Shown: positions 27,991 to 37,073 of the stretch, piece by piece | How positions within the stretch are numbered: position 1 is the first letter of the stretch | Layout: the number at the start of each line of letters is the position of its first letter | Position numbers and translations under genes: made by a program | Assembly (NCBI GenBank): GCA_002733415.1 | Contig: NVVR01000001.1 | Span: forward strand, 134,493 to 198,492 | Direction: 5' to 3' | Origin: Kordia sp. | Lineage (GTDB): Bacteria; Bacteroidota; Bacteroidia; Flavobacteriales; Flavobacteriaceae | DNA length: 64,000 bases | Notes under the pieces: model-generated | Database searches by the model: none | The model's input: the letters and a program-made list of their open reading frames with translations, nothing else | What the model was told of the DNA's origin: nothing

Positions 27991-30159
27991 ATGAAAAAGA
28001 ATTTTCAGAATACTATACTTCTAAGCTTTATGCTCTTTTTTTGGGTACAATTGTATGCTCAAAACTTTGCAGATAAAAAACATTACTTAATTGATAGTTT
28101 AGAGATTAATAAACTTTCTTCTTACGAAAAAAAGCTTATTGATTCATCTTTACAAGTTTTTCATACAACTAAATTAGATACTGTTAAAGCCAAAACCATT
28201 AATAACTTGGTAGCCTACCTGGCAAATGATGAAATATGGTCACAATATAACAATTGGCTCTATAATTTTTCTAGTCAAAGAATAAACAGTATATCATTAA
28301 CAAAACAAGAAATAAGCCTTTACATAAACTTAAAAGCACTTAGTTTAAATAATCTAGGGGTTTCATTACGGAGTAAAGCAAAGTATAATAGGGCTCTAAA
28401 AATATATTTTGAGAGTTTGGCTATTTTGAAAAGAATAGATGATAAACATGGTCAGGGAAATGTTCTAAATAATATAGGAACTATTTATAAAGATATTGGT
28501 AAAATTCCTGAAGCCTTAGAGTATTATCAAAAAAGTTTGGCTCTTAAAGAAGAGGTAGGAAATAGAAAAGGAGTAGCCTATACAATAAACAATATTGCCA
28601 TAATTTATCGAAGTTTGGGCGATATAAATAAAGCACTAGAAAATTATTTAAACTGCCTCAATATTTTAGAATCTGTAAGTGATAAGAAAGGAATAGCTGT
28701 AGTATTAAATAATGTTGCAACAATTTATCAGAAACAAGAAAACTATAAAACAGCCAAGGAGTATTTTGAGAGAAGCTTAGGGATGCACCAAGAAATTAAT
28801 AATAAAAAGGCGATGGGAATTACATTAGTGCATTTGGCTTCTATTTATGAAAAAGAAGGGGATAAAGCAAAGTGTATAGAATATTATCAAAAGAGTCTGT
28901 TACTTAATAAGGAAATTAAGAATGCATCTGGAATTGCGAGCTGCTTAAGAAACCTAGGGGCCTTTCATTTAAGAAATAATAACCATGATAAAGTACTTTT
29001 ACTTCTTAATGAATCCTTAGATATTCTTAATTCCATAAATGAAGTAGAAGGTCAAATTCACACCCTAAATGTATTGGCAAAATATTTTTTAGCCAAAAAT
29101 GATATTAATGAAGCCAAAAAAAATGCTCTAAAAAGTTTGAGCCTAGCCAAGAAATTAGGTTTTCCTGCTGAAATTAAAGCAGCAGCGATGATTTTAACTC
29201 ACATTTATGAAAAGGGAAATAATTGGAGCCTAGCTTATGAAGCTCAAAAATTATTTATTATAATGCAAGATAGTATTAAAAGTAAATCTATTCATGAAAG
29301 TATTTTAAAGCAAAAAGCCAAATATGACATCAATAAGAAGGAGCAAGAAATAAAAGTACTATCTATACAAAATGAATCACTTAAAAAGGATAAGGAAATT
29401 CAAGAACTCCGAATTAACAAAAACAGACTAACAATTATATTAATTTCCATAGCGCTATTAGTAACCTTGTTATTTGTTGCTTTTAATTTGAAATGGAATA
29501 AAAAGAAAAAGAAAATATATAAGCTACTTAAAAAACAAAAGGAAGAAATTAGTTTGAAAAATGATGAAAAAACAGCAATGCTGCAAGAAATCCATCATAG
29601 AGTGAAAAATAATTTACAGGTAGTAAATAGTTTATTAAGGTTTCAATCTCGTGAAATTAAAGATAAAAATGTATTAGCAATTTTTGAAAAGGCTCAGAAA
29701 AGAGTGGTGTCAATGGCACTGTTGCACGAAAAAATGTACAATTCAGACGACTTAAAACACGTAGATGTTAAAGAATACATATCTTTATTGATAGCAGATT
29801 TGATTGAGACTTATTCAGTTGGAAAAAAAATTAGACAAAATATACAAATTGAAGATGTACATTTTGAAATGCGAACATTAGTTCCTTTAGGGTTGATTAT
29901 AAATGAAATAATAACAAATTCATTAAAACATGCTTTTATAGATCTTTTAGAAGGGGAAATAAAAATTCATATAAAGCAGCTAAAAAACAATGCATTTGAA
30001 ATGCTCATTGGTGATGATGGGATAGGCAGTGTTGTCGCCAGACAATCAGGGTTAGGAAATAAATTGATCCATATTTTTGTGAAGCAATTAGATGGGACTA
30101 TTGAATTATTGAAAGAATCAGGGACAGTATATAGAATTGTTTTTGAAGAGATAGACTAA
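27991..30159 (+). CDS. Kinase 10: TPR sensor histidine kinase (HisKA_2), last of array
   Basis: A 722-residue kinase, the longest of the TPR type. The signal peptide ends LYAQ (about 1-24), followed by NFADKKHYLIDSLEINKL and a shortened form of the W...YN.W motif (NDEIWSQYNNWLYNF). About eight TPRs (NNIGTIYKDIGKIPEALEYY, NNIAIIYRSLGDINKALENY, HLASIYEKEGDKAKCIEYY), a long coiled coil, a membrane helix (about 480-500) and H536 follow. G1 is GDDGIGS and the region before G2 is shorter than in the others. It starts 36 bp after kinase 9. No hairpin terminator is evident downstream; insertion-sequence debris begins within 130 bp. Confidence 0.9.
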   Translation: MKKNFQNTILLSFMLFFWVQLYAQNFADKKHYLIDSLEINKLSSYEKKLIDSSLQVFHTTKLDTVKAKTINNLVAYLANDEIWSQYNNWLYNFSSQRINSISLTKQEISLYINLKALSLNNLGVSLRSKAKYNRALKIYFESLAILKRIDDKHGQGNVLNNIGTIYKDIGKIPEALEYYQKSLALKEEVGNRKGVAYTINNIAIIYRSLGDINKALENYLNCLNILESVSDKKGIAVVLNNVATIYQKQENYKTAKEYFERSLGMHQEINNKKAMGITLVHLASIYEKEGDKAKCIEYYQKSLLLNKEIKNASGIASCLRNLGAFHLRNNNHDKVLLLLNESLDILNSINEVEGQIHTLNVLAKYFLAKNDINEAKKNALKSLSLAKKLGFPAEIKAAAMILTHIYEKGNNWSLAYEAQKLFIIMQDSIKSKSIHESILKQKAKYDINKKEQEIKVLSIQNESLKKDKEIQELRINKNRLTIILISIALLVTLLFVAFNLKWNKKKKKIYKLLKKQKEEISLKNDEKTAMLQEIHHRVKNNLQVVNSLLRFQSREIKDKNVLAIFEKAQKRVVSMALLHEKMYNSDDLKHVDVKEYISLLIADLIETYSVGKKIRQNIQIEDVHFEMRTLVPLGLIINEIITNSLKHAFIDLLEGEIKIHIKQLKNNAFEMLIGDDGIGSVVARQSGLGNKLIHIFVKQLDGTIELLKESGTVYRIVFEEID

Positions 30160-30282
30160 ATTAAGGGAATACATTTAAATATATATTTTTCCTTACAAGT
30201 ATTGAAGTGATTCTTTACGCTTTTTTAGTAAGATGTTTTATTGGTTCAAAAAGTAATTTCACCCTTTTTTTGAAAACCCCGT

Positions 30283-30293
30283 GTAACGGTCTC
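30283..30293. repeat. Stray copy of the IS5-element end sequence
   Basis: GTAACGGTCTC here, preceded by TG, matches the right end of the complete IS5-family element (TGCAACGGTCTC at 31746-31757) at 11 of 12 positions and in the same orientation. It lies 241 bp left of the element. It could be the scar of an earlier insertion or deletion, or chance. Confidence 0.4.
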
Positions 30294-30344
30294 AATTACT
30301 ACTAATCAGTATACTTCTAAAAATATTCAAAAAAACGTAGCTTT

Positions 30345-30533
30345 ATGCTATTGAACCCAAAGAAGTTTGAGGTAACATTAAAAAAACCAATACACTGGAG
30401 GTTACTAATTACAAAAGAGGTTCCAGATACAGAAACAGTACAACTTTGTATAGAATGGTATATTTGCAAATGGGTAATTGAAGAGGTTTTTAGGATTTTG
30501 AAAAAAGAAGCTCTTTATAATGAAGACCGCTTA
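30345..30533 (+). pseudogene. IS4/Tn5-like transposase remnant, left piece
   Basis: The frame opening at 30345 reads PIHWRLLITKEVPDTETV and then WYICKWVIEEVFRILKKE. This is the C-terminal catalytic part of an IS4-family (Tn5-like) transposase. The YREK signature is visible as Y-x2-K-x3-E-x6-K, so the catalytic Glu is kept but the Arg is replaced by Lys. The N-terminal two thirds of the gene are gone. The frame is cut by the IS5-family element at 30534; the last residues of the open frame (ETVAKEESK) belong to that element's end. Not a functional gene. Confidence 0.75.
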
Positions 30534-31757
30534 GAGACCGTTGCAAAAGAAGAATCTAAATGAGTAATATTCTAAATTTTAATTTTTCAGTTTAAAAATC
30601 AATTATTTTTAGTTTTTTTATTGTTTTTAGAGTGTATATGCTTGTTTTTAAAGCTCATTTTCTCTTAAATTTTAGAATTAGACGCAATTATCCCTGGACT
30701 TCGATATAAATTGTAACATATTGCTTCCATCATATTTTGAGTATGCATTTTTTTGAGTCCTCTGTATCTGGCTGTCCCTCCAGAAAACCATCGTTTTATC
30801 CCTCCAAAAGTGCGTTCTACTTTAAATCTTGTTTTCCCTATGAGTTTATTAAATTTCTTTTCCCAATATGTCAAGGGTTTGTTTTTATAAGCTTTTTTTA
30901 GAATATGATTTTTTAAGTTTCGTTTTTTTAAGATCTCTGTGTTTTTCTTTGATTGATAGCCTTTGTCTGCTTTTAAGGGGATATCTTTTGGTAAATCAGC
31001 TGTGTCAAGGACCTCTGTCAAATTTGCTATTTCATTAGTACTTGCTTTTGTTGTTAAGACTCCTAGAACCAAACCTTCATTGTCGGTTACATGATGCTTT
31101 TTATAGCCAAATCGATATTTGCCTCCTTTTTTTATCCATGCTGCTTCTTTATCTACGCTATCTGAAAACTCTTTAGTAACTTCAACTTCTTGTTCATCTT
31201 CTCTATCTTGAGTTACTTTATAATTGGTTTTTCCTTTGGGTTTTAAAGGTGTATCTATAACACTTGCATCTATTATAGCTCCCGTTTTTACTATGATTTT
31301 ATGTGATTCTAATTGTCTATTTATCTCTTTAAATAATGGCTCATATGCTTCTACTTTAGTCATGATACTTCTAAAACGTGATAAAGTACTGTGGTCTGGA
31401 GCGACACTGTCTATGGGTAATCCACAAAAGTAACTGAATGAAATACTGTCATTAACGCGGTCTTCTACTTCATAATCACTTAATCCGTACCACGTTTGTA
31501 ATAAACTCATCTTAAAAAGTAATAACCCACTATAACTGGGCTTGCCTGTGGCACTTTTCCCTTTGGTATAGTGCTTTTTTAAAATGAATAGTATAGGTTG
31601 CCAGTCTAAAAGTGTATTCATTTGATTGAAAAAGGTCTGCTTGATTTTACGTGAACGTGTATCGCAGATGCTATCTGCCAAGGTTGCCTGTTGTACTAAT
31701 TCCATATAGAAAAGATACGAAATATCTCAAAATTATACAACTCCATGCAACGGTCTC
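30534..31757 (-). mobile_element. Complete IS5-family insertion sequence
   Basis: A 1224-bp element bounded by perfect 12-bp terminal inverted repeats, GAGACCGTTGCA at 30534-30545 and its complement at 31746-31757. It is flanked by the direct repeat GCTTA (30529-30533 and 31758-31762), the likely target duplication. IS5 subgroups usually duplicate 3-4 bp, so part of the five may be chance. It holds one intact transposase gene on the minus strand. It interrupts the IS4/Tn5-like remnant. Intact ends and an open transposase frame suggest a fairly recent insertion that may still be mobile. Confidence 0.88.
30665..31705 (-). CDS. IS5-family DDE transposase
   Basis: A 346-residue transposase in a single frame. 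The N-terminal IS5 domain (SYSGLLLFKMSLLQTWYGLS; DHSTLSRFRS) is followed by the DDE catalytic core: D146 in IIDASVIDTPL, D247 in LKADKGYQ and E297 in KVERTFGGIKRWF. These are in the order and context of the IS5 group. Length is normal for the family. The gene fills most of the element. No frameshift or stop is seen, so the enzyme should be active. Confidence 0.93.
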   Translation of the reverse strand: MELVQQATLADSICDTRSRKIKQTFFNQMNTLLDWQPILFILKKHYTKGKSATGKPSYSGLLLFKMSLLQTWYGLSDYEVEDRVNDSISFSYFCGLPIDSVAPDHSTLSRFRSIMTKVEAYEPLFKEINRQLESHKIIVKTGAIIDASVIDTPLKPKGKTNYKVTQDREDEQEVEVTKEFSDSVDKEAAWIKKGGKYRFGYKKHHVTDNEGLVLGVLTTKASTNEIANLTEVLDTADLPKDIPLKADKGYQSKKNTEILKKRNLKNHILKKAYKNKPLTYWEKKFNKLIGKTRFKVERTFGGIKRWFSGGTARYRGLKKMHTQNMMEAICYNLYRSPGIIASNSKI

Positions 31758-31762
31758 GCTTA

Positions 31763-32030
31763 TTCTTTAAAAGAAGAAACAGAGCCCAGAAGGTGCTTTT
31801 TGCAAGAAGAAATAGATTGTTTAGAAAGCCAAATTTAATGATTAGAAGGACAAACTCAAAAAATGAAAAACCCATAGAAATCGTCTGATTTAAAACGATA
31901 TATATGGGCTGTTTCAAGATTAGGCGGATGGAAAAGTTATCGTTTCTCAACGAAAACCTGACGCCTCAACCTTTTGGATAGGTTTACAAAAAATCACTGC
32001 AATTATGCAAGGTTGGACACTCTTTAGAGA
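31763..32030 (+). pseudogene. IS4/Tn5-like transposase remnant, right piece
   Basis: After the IS5 element the remnant resumes in broken frames. IWAVSRLGGWKSY (about 31902-31940) and then, in a shifted frame, RKPDASTFWIGLQKITAIM (about 31956-32010) match the extreme C-terminus of IS4/Tn5-type transposases (LGG and LWxGLxxL motifs). Several stops and frameshifts lie between. Joining 30533 to 31763 rebuilds a single decayed gene, so this is the other half of the piece at 30345-30533. Confidence 0.6.
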
Positions 32031-32085
32031 TGTGCCCACACGATAGGCTTTATAGCGTGGTTTTTTATTATATATGTGAAGTTGT

Positions 32086-33093
32086 TTATTTATATTTTGC
32101 CATAAACTCTTCAGACTTTATAACCATTTGTTTACTTCCTGTATGAAAAGGAATACGTTGGTGTAATTCTGTAGGGACTATGTCCATAACTCTTGTAAAT
32201 CCATCACTAGCTTTTCCACCTGCTTGTTCAGCAATAAAGGCCATAGGATTACATTCGTACAATAAACGAAGTTTTCCGTTTGGTGCCGTTTTACTTCTTG
32301 GGTAAATATAAATTCCCCCTTTTAACAAGTTTCTATGAAAATCAGCAACTAAAGAACCAATGTATCTTGCTGTATATGGTCTATCACCTTCTTCTTCTTT
32401 ACAGTAGTTTAGGTATGCTTGCATTCCTTTTCCAAAGTGTGCATAATAGCCTTCACTTATTGAGTATATCTTACCTGTTTCCTTAATTTTCATGTTTGGG
32501 TGGGACAAGTAAAAAGTACCTATAGCGGGGTTTAATGTAAATCCATTAACACCGTCACCAGTTGTGAAAACCATCATAGTAGAGGTTCCGTATGCAACAT
32601 AACCAGCGGCAACTTGGTTTCTTCCAGGTTGTAAGAAATCGTCTATGGTAACTGGAGTACCTGTAGGGGTTAATCTTCTGTAAATAGAGAAAATTGTTCC
32701 CACAGAAACATTTACGTCAATGTTAGACGAACCATCCAATGGATCCATCATTAACACATAGTTGTTTTCATTCTTTTTATTACTTCCCTCAACTATCACA
32801 AAATCATCTTCTTCTTCCGAAGCAATTCCACAAACAATTTCCCTGTTGATTAAAGTTTCTTTAAAAATATCATTTGCATAGACATCAAGCTTTTGCTGTG
32901 CCTCACCTTGAACATTAATTTCACCAGCAGCTCCGGTAATATCTACCAATCCAGCTTTTCTGATTTCATGGTTGACAACTTTTGCAGCAAGTCTGATTGA
33001 ATTTATTAATCTTGCAAGTTCACCAGATGAATATTGAAAACTCTGTTGGTTTTCGATAATAAATTCACCTAATGTTTTGTGTTTATTTGTCAT
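32086..33093 (-). CDS. fbp: Fructose-1,6-bisphosphatase class 1
   Basis: A 335-residue cytoplasmic enzyme that hydrolyses fructose 1,6-bisphosphate to fructose 6-phosphate in gluconeogenesis. The metal-binding signature [14 protein letters not shown] is present. So are the acidic residues after [10 protein letters not shown], the sugar-phosphate region [21 protein letters not shown], and the C-terminal [17 protein letters not shown] and [10 protein letters not shown]. Length is as usual for class 1 enzymes. Transcribed alone; a TAATTTTG -7 element lies 26 bp upstream of the start. Confidence 0.96.
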   Translation of the reverse strand: MTNKHKTLGEFIIENQQSFQYSSGELARLINSIRLAAKVVNHEIRKAGLVDITGAAGEINVQGEAQQKLDVYANDIFKETLINREIVCGIASEEEDDFVIVEGSNKKNENNYVLMMDPLDGSSNIDVNVSVGTIFSIYRRLTPTGTPVTIDDFLQPGRNQVAAGYVAYGTSTMMVFTTGDGVNGFTLNPAIGTFYLSHPNMKIKETGKIYSISEGYYAHFGKGMQAYLNYCKEEEGDRPYTARYIGSLVADFHRNLLKGGIYIYPRSKTAPNGKLRLLYECNPMAFIAEQAGGKASDGFTRVMDIVPTELHQRIPFHTGSKQMVIKSEEFMAKYK

Positions 33094-33118
33094 AAGTAGT
33101 CGTGTGTCTTATTTATTG

Positions 33119-33126
33119 CAAAATTA
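33119..33126 (-). promoter_or_regulatory. Putative -7 element of fbp
   Basis: Read on the minus strand, TAATTTTG matches the Bacteroidota -7 consensus TAnnTTTG and lies 26 bp upstream of the fbp start. No clear TTG at the -33 position. Confidence 0.45.
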
Positions 33127-33273
33127 CATAAATTATTTGTTTTTATGAGTAACATATTAATAGACTAAGCAATAGAAAACTAACAAAAAATAGTACTTTA
33201 GTTAGCTGATCGAGTTGTTCTTTATTTTTTGTTAAATATAACGGGTTGATTAGGACAGTAAAAGTTATAAATA

Positions 33274-33281
33274 TAACTTTG
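33274..33281 (+). promoter_or_regulatory. Putative -7 element of GNAT-lysC unit
   Basis: TAACTTTG matches TAnnTTTG, 25 bp upstream of the GNAT start. A TTG lies at 33246-33248, 25 bp away, which is longer than the usual 17-23 bp spacing. Confidence 0.45.
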
Positions 33282-33306
33282 CGTTAAATTAATAACAAAT
33301 TATAAG

Positions 33307-33768
33307 ATGCCTTATAAAATACGAATGGCAAAATCAGACGATATGTCGGCTGTTTTGAAATTAATTAAGGAATTGGCGGATTTTGAAAAAGAGCCTAATG
33401 CAGTAGAAGTTACTGTTGCTGATTTAATAAATGACTACGAAAATAAATTATTTAGTTGTTTGGTAGCAGAAGCTCAAAGTACTATTGTAGGAATTGCATT
33501 GTATTATAATCGATATTCTACTTGGAAAGGGAAAACGATTCATTTAGAAGATTTGATGGTAACTAAAAATCAAAGAGGAAAGGGAGTAGGGAAAGCACTA
33601 TTAAATGCAGTAGTAGAAAAAGCTAAAGCAGCTAATTTAAAAAGAGTAGAGTGGAATGTATTGGATTGGAATACACCAGCAATAGATTTTTATAAAAGTG
33701 TTGGAGCTACAGTTTTTAATGATTGGTTGGTTGTGCAACTAGATGAAAAAGGAATAAATAATTATTAA
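33307..33768 (+). CDS. GNAT family N-acetyltransferase
   Basis: A 153-residue acetyltransferase with the acetyl-CoA-binding motif RGKGVGKALLNAVVEKA and the preceding strand IHLEDLMVTKNQ. The start MPYKIRMAKSDDMSAVLKLIKELADFEKE and the end EWNVLDWNTPAIDFYKSVGA resemble diamine (spermidine/spermine) acetyltransferases of the SAT1-like branch, so a polyamine or thialysine substrate is possible but unproven. It ends 2 bp before the aspartate kinase gene and is probably co-transcribed with it. Confidence 0.88.
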   Translation: MPYKIRMAKSDDMSAVLKLIKELADFEKEPNAVEVTVADLINDYENKLFSCLVAEAQSTIVGIALYYNRYSTWKGKTIHLEDLMVTKNQRGKGVGKALLNAVVEKAKAANLKRVEWNVLDWNTPAIDFYKSVGATVFNDWLVVQLDEKGINNY

Positions 33769-33770
33769 GT

Positions 33771-35024
33771 ATGCAAGTATTTAAGTTTGGTGGAGCTTCA
33801 GTTAAAAATGCTGAAGGGGTAAGAAATGTAGCGAAATTACTACAGGAAGTTGGTTATCAGGATACCCTAGTGGTTGTTTCCGCAATGGGTAAAACTACTA
33901 ATAAATTAGAGTTAGTAGTAGAGGCGTACTTTGAAGAAAAAACCAAGTTGCAAGAAATAATTCAAAATATAATTGCTTGTCATGAAGAAGTTTTATTTGA
34001 ATTATTTCCGAATAAACAGCACTTAATCTATAAAACTGTAACGGATTTATTTAATGAGTTAACTGGTTTTTTAAACTGGAATAAATCGCCTAATTATAGT
34101 TTTGTATACGATCAAGTAGTAGGTTATGGGGAATTGATTTCAACAGCTATAATTGCGACTTATTTAAATGAAATAGGTATTAAGAGTAACTGGTTAGACA
34201 TTAGATCAGTAATTAAAACTGACAACTCTTATCGTGATGCAAAAGTAAATTGGGAACTTACAAAGCAAAATGTTACCAATCATATTAAAAAATCATCACT
34301 ATATATAACTCAGGGCTTTTTGGGGTCTGATGAAAATAATTTCACTACTACTTTAGGTAGGGAAGGGAGTGATTATACTGCCGCAATATTAGCGTATTGC
34401 TTAAATGCAAATAATGTAACTATTTGGAAGGATGTCCCTGGTGTTTTAAATGCGGATCCTAGGCACTTTAATGAAACACAATTGTTACATCAAATATCTT
34501 ACGAAGAAGCGATAGAATTAGCTTTTTATGGTGCGTCAGTAATTCACCCTAAAACTTTACAACCCTTACAACGTAAGGAAATTCCGTTATATGTAAAATC
34601 GTTTTTAAATCCTTTAGATAAAGGAACTTGTGTAAGTAAGGGGAAGCAGTTAGAGCCTTTTGTTCCGTGTTTTATAGTAAAGAAAAATCAAATATTAATT
34701 TCATTATCTTCCTTAGATTTCTCATTTATTGTAGAAGAAAATATCAGCGAAATATTTGCCTTACTACATCAGTATAAACTTAAAGTAGATGTAATTCAAA
34801 ATTCTGCAATTAGCTTTTCAGTATGTGTAGATGATACTTATAAAAACATTGAAGCGTTACTTCAAATATTACGCTCAAAGTTTAAAGTTTCATGTAGTGA
34901 AAATGTGTCGTTATACACTATAAGACACAATAACCCGGAAGCATTTGAAAAAATAGTAAAAGGGAAAGAGGTGCTGCTAAAACAAGAAAAAGATAATACA
35001 GTTCAGTTAATCACGAGTAATTAG
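33771..35024 (+). CDS. lysC: Aspartate kinase (monofunctional)
   Basis: A 417-residue aspartokinase, which phosphorylates aspartate at the entry to lysine, threonine and methionine synthesis. The kinase domain (1 to about 265) shows KFGGASVKNAEGV, VVVSAMGKTTNKL, TLGREGSDYTAAI (nucleotide-binding loop), WKDVPGVLNADPR and ELAFYGASVIHPKTLQP. The last about 120 residues form the ACT-like regulatory part (KVDVIQNSAISFSVCV). There is no fused homoserine dehydrogenase, unlike the bifunctional ThrA enzyme. The symbol lysC is by function; Bacteroidota carry more than one aspartokinase and which one this is cannot be told. Confidence 0.9.
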   Translation: MQVFKFGGASVKNAEGVRNVAKLLQEVGYQDTLVVVSAMGKTTNKLELVVEAYFEEKTKLQEIIQNIIACHEEVLFELFPNKQHLIYKTVTDLFNELTGFLNWNKSPNYSFVYDQVVGYGELISTAIIATYLNEIGIKSNWLDIRSVIKTDNSYRDAKVNWELTKQNVTNHIKKSSLYITQGFLGSDENNFTTTLGREGSDYTAAILAYCLNANNVTIWKDVPGVLNADPRHFNETQLLHQISYEEAIELAFYGASVIHPKTLQPLQRKEIPLYVKSFLNPLDKGTCVSKGKQLEPFVPCFIVKKNQILISLSSLDFSFIVEENISEIFALLHQYKLKVDVIQNSAISFSVCVDDTYKNIEALLQILRSKFKVSCSENVSLYTIRHNNPEAFEKIVKGKEVLLKQEKDNTVQLITSN

Positions 35025-35048
35025 GGACACAAGAATCTTTATTTTGAC

Positions 35049-35056
35049 TACATTTG
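35049..35056 (+). promoter_or_regulatory. Putative -7 element of olsF-like gene
   Basis: TACATTTG matches TAnnTTTG, 18 bp before the start codon at 35075. The lysC gene ends only 50 bp upstream, so this would give an independent transcript. Confidence 0.4.
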
Positions 35057-35074
35057 ATACTTAGTCAATAAAAA

Positions 35075-36898
35075 ATGGGATTAGTAACATCAAAAGAATT
35101 AGCCAAAGCAATAAACCTAGATAAATTTGGATTTATAGGAACTTTTATTGGTTGGTGCTTGATGAAAATTTTAAAAATTGATCGTTTAAATGAAGTATAC
35201 AACCAAAGTAAACACTTGAAGGATGTTGCATTTTTAACATCTTTGCTAAATGATCTTGAAATAAAATATGAAATTCCTGAAGAGGACTTGAAAAGAATAC
35301 CAAAAGAAGGTGCTTTTGTAACGGTTTCAAACCATCCTTTAGGTGGGATAGACGGAGCGTTGTTGTTAAAAATAATTTTAGAACAGCGAAAAGATTTTAA
35401 AATTATCGCTAACTTTTTATTGCATAGAATTGCACCAATGAAGCCATATATGATGCCTGTTAATCCTTTTGAAGGTAGAAAAGACATAAAATCTAGCTTA
35501 GGAGGATTTAAACGAGCAATATTTCATTTAAGGTCAGGGGCTCCTTTAGGTATTTTTCCCGCAGGAGAAGTTTCTACAATAAAAGAAGGTGATTTAGTGC
35601 TTGATAAAGCATGGGAACCTGCCGCAATGAAATTAATTCAAAGAGCACAAGTGCCAATACTGCCTATTTACTTCCACGCTAAAAACAGTAGTTTGTTTTA
35701 TCAATTGTCTAATTTGAGTGATACCTTGCGATCGGCTAAATTGCCTTCCGAAGTATTGAGTCAAAGAAATAGGGTTGTGAAAATTCGTATAGGGAAACCA
35801 ATATTAGTAAAGGATCAAAAAGAGTATACTGATTTAACTAATTTTACTGAGTTTATAAGAAAGAAGACTTATATGTTAGCTAATCCTTATGAGAAAGATA
35901 CTATTTCATTAAAGGATGTAGCAACATCTACCATTAAAAAAACAATGTCACCAGTTTCAGTGCCTAAAAAAATTGCGACATCAGTAAGTGCTGAGTTAAT
36001 AGAGCAGGAGGTAGAAAACCTAAGAGGATACGATTGTAGGTTATTAGAGAGTAAGAACTACGAAGTGTTTTTAGTTTCGGCAGATAAAATCCCTAACATT
36101 TTAAAAGAATTAGGGAGGCTTAGAGAAATTACTTTTAGAGAGATAGGTGAAGGAACAAATAAAGCTGTTGATTTAGACTCATGTGATAGTTATTATCATC
36201 ATTTGTTTTTATGGGATAATGTCGCAAAAAAAATAGCTGGAGCTTATAGGATGGGCTTAGGGTCTAAGATTTTTGCTAAATACGGAATAGATGGATTTTA
36301 TCTACAAGATTTATTCCGATTTGAACCAGAGTTGTATGGTATGATGAGTGAGTCTATTGAAATGGGACGCGCATTTATTATTAAAGAGTATCAACAAAAA
36401 CCAATGCCTTTGTTTTTATTATGGAGAGGTATTATGCATACAACGCTTCGTTTTCCGGAACATAAATATTTGATTGGAGGAGTAAGTATTAGCAATCAGT
36501 TTTCAACATTCTCAAAATCATTAATGATTGAGTTTATGAAATCACATTATTACGACCCATACGTAGCACAATATATACGACCTAAGAAAGAATTTAAAGT
36601 ACAATTGAAAGATGCTGATAAGGACTTTGTGTTTGATGAAACCAAATCTGATTTAAATAAGTTCGATCGGATTATTGATGAGTTAGAGCCGGGATTAAGA
36701 ATACCAGTGCTACTAAAAAAATACATCAAACAAAATGCCAAGGTAATTGCATTTAATGTAGATCCTTTGTTTAATAATGCGGTTGATGGTTTGATGTATA
36801 TTAAAATCGCCGATATTCCAGAAAGTACTATGCGTCCTGTTATGGAAGAGTTTCAAGCAGAATTAGAACGTAAGTTTATGGAGAATAACGGAAATTAG
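35075..36898 (+). CDS. OlsF-like bifunctional acyltransferase (ornithine lipid synthesis)
   Basis: A 607-residue two-domain protein. The N-terminal half (about 60-290) is a lysophospholipid acyltransferase (PlsC/OlsA-like), with the catalytic SNHPLGGIDG (an HxxxxD-type motif written HPLGGID) and GIFPAGEVST. The C-terminal half (about 310-560) is an OlsB-like GNAT of the hemolysin-related type (LRGYDCRLLESKNYEVFLVS, REITFREIGEGT, GRAFIIKEYQ). The same fusion is known as OlsF in Flavobacterium and Serratia, where the GNAT half N-acylates ornithine and the PlsC half adds the second acyl chain. The product is therefore probably ornithine lipid or a related aminolipid. Assignment is by architecture, not by direct evidence. 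Confidence 0.82.
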   Translation: MGLVTSKELAKAINLDKFGFIGTFIGWCLMKILKIDRLNEVYNQSKHLKDVAFLTSLLNDLEIKYEIPEEDLKRIPKEGAFVTVSNHPLGGIDGALLLKIILEQRKDFKIIANFLLHRIAPMKPYMMPVNPFEGRKDIKSSLGGFKRAIFHLRSGAPLGIFPAGEVSTIKEGDLVLDKAWEPAAMKLIQRAQVPILPIYFHAKNSSLFYQLSNLSDTLRSAKLPSEVLSQRNRVVKIRIGKPILVKDQKEYTDLTNFTEFIRKKTYMLANPYEKDTISLKDVATSTIKKTMSPVSVPKKIATSVSAELIEQEVENLRGYDCRLLESKNYEVFLVSADKIPNILKELGRLREITFREIGEGTNKAVDLDSCDSYYHHLFLWDNVAKKIAGAYRMGLGSKIFAKYGIDGFYLQDLFRFEPELYGMMSESIEMGRAFIIKEYQQKPMPLFLLWRGIMHTTLRFPEHKYLIGGVSISNQFSTFSKSLMIEFMKSHYYDPYVAQYIRPKKEFKVQLKDADKDFVFDETKSDLNKFDRIIDELEPGLRIPVLLKKYIKQNAKVIAFNVDPLFNNAVDGLMYIKIADIPESTMRPVMEEFQAELERKFMENNGN

Positions 36899-37073
36899 AA
36901 GACAATAAATGGAAAATAACACCATTTGGTTATAGCTATAAACTACTTTATCCTAAGTAGGATGAAATTAAGTTATACCAAATAAACAAATCTAGAGGAA
37001 CGATAGATTATCAACTAATAGAAGAGTGATTTTAGCTAACCCTGCAGATTGATATTTGTAATAGAAATGGATA

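Noticed and set aside
6242-30159. Kinase array as a CRISPR, toxin or biosynthetic cluster
   Set aside because: The repetition is at gene scale with protein-coding units; no short regularly spaced repeats, cas genes, toxin pairs or biosynthetic enzymes are present.
30345-30563. Short open frame that could be read as a 72-residue gene
   Set aside because: Its body is the C-terminal part of an IS4/Tn5-like transposase and its last residues come from the end of the IS5 element; it is a remnant.
31696-31950. Minus-strand 84-codon frame across the IS5 right end
   Set aside because: It spans the element junction and is antisense to the IS4 remnant, so it cannot be an old gene.
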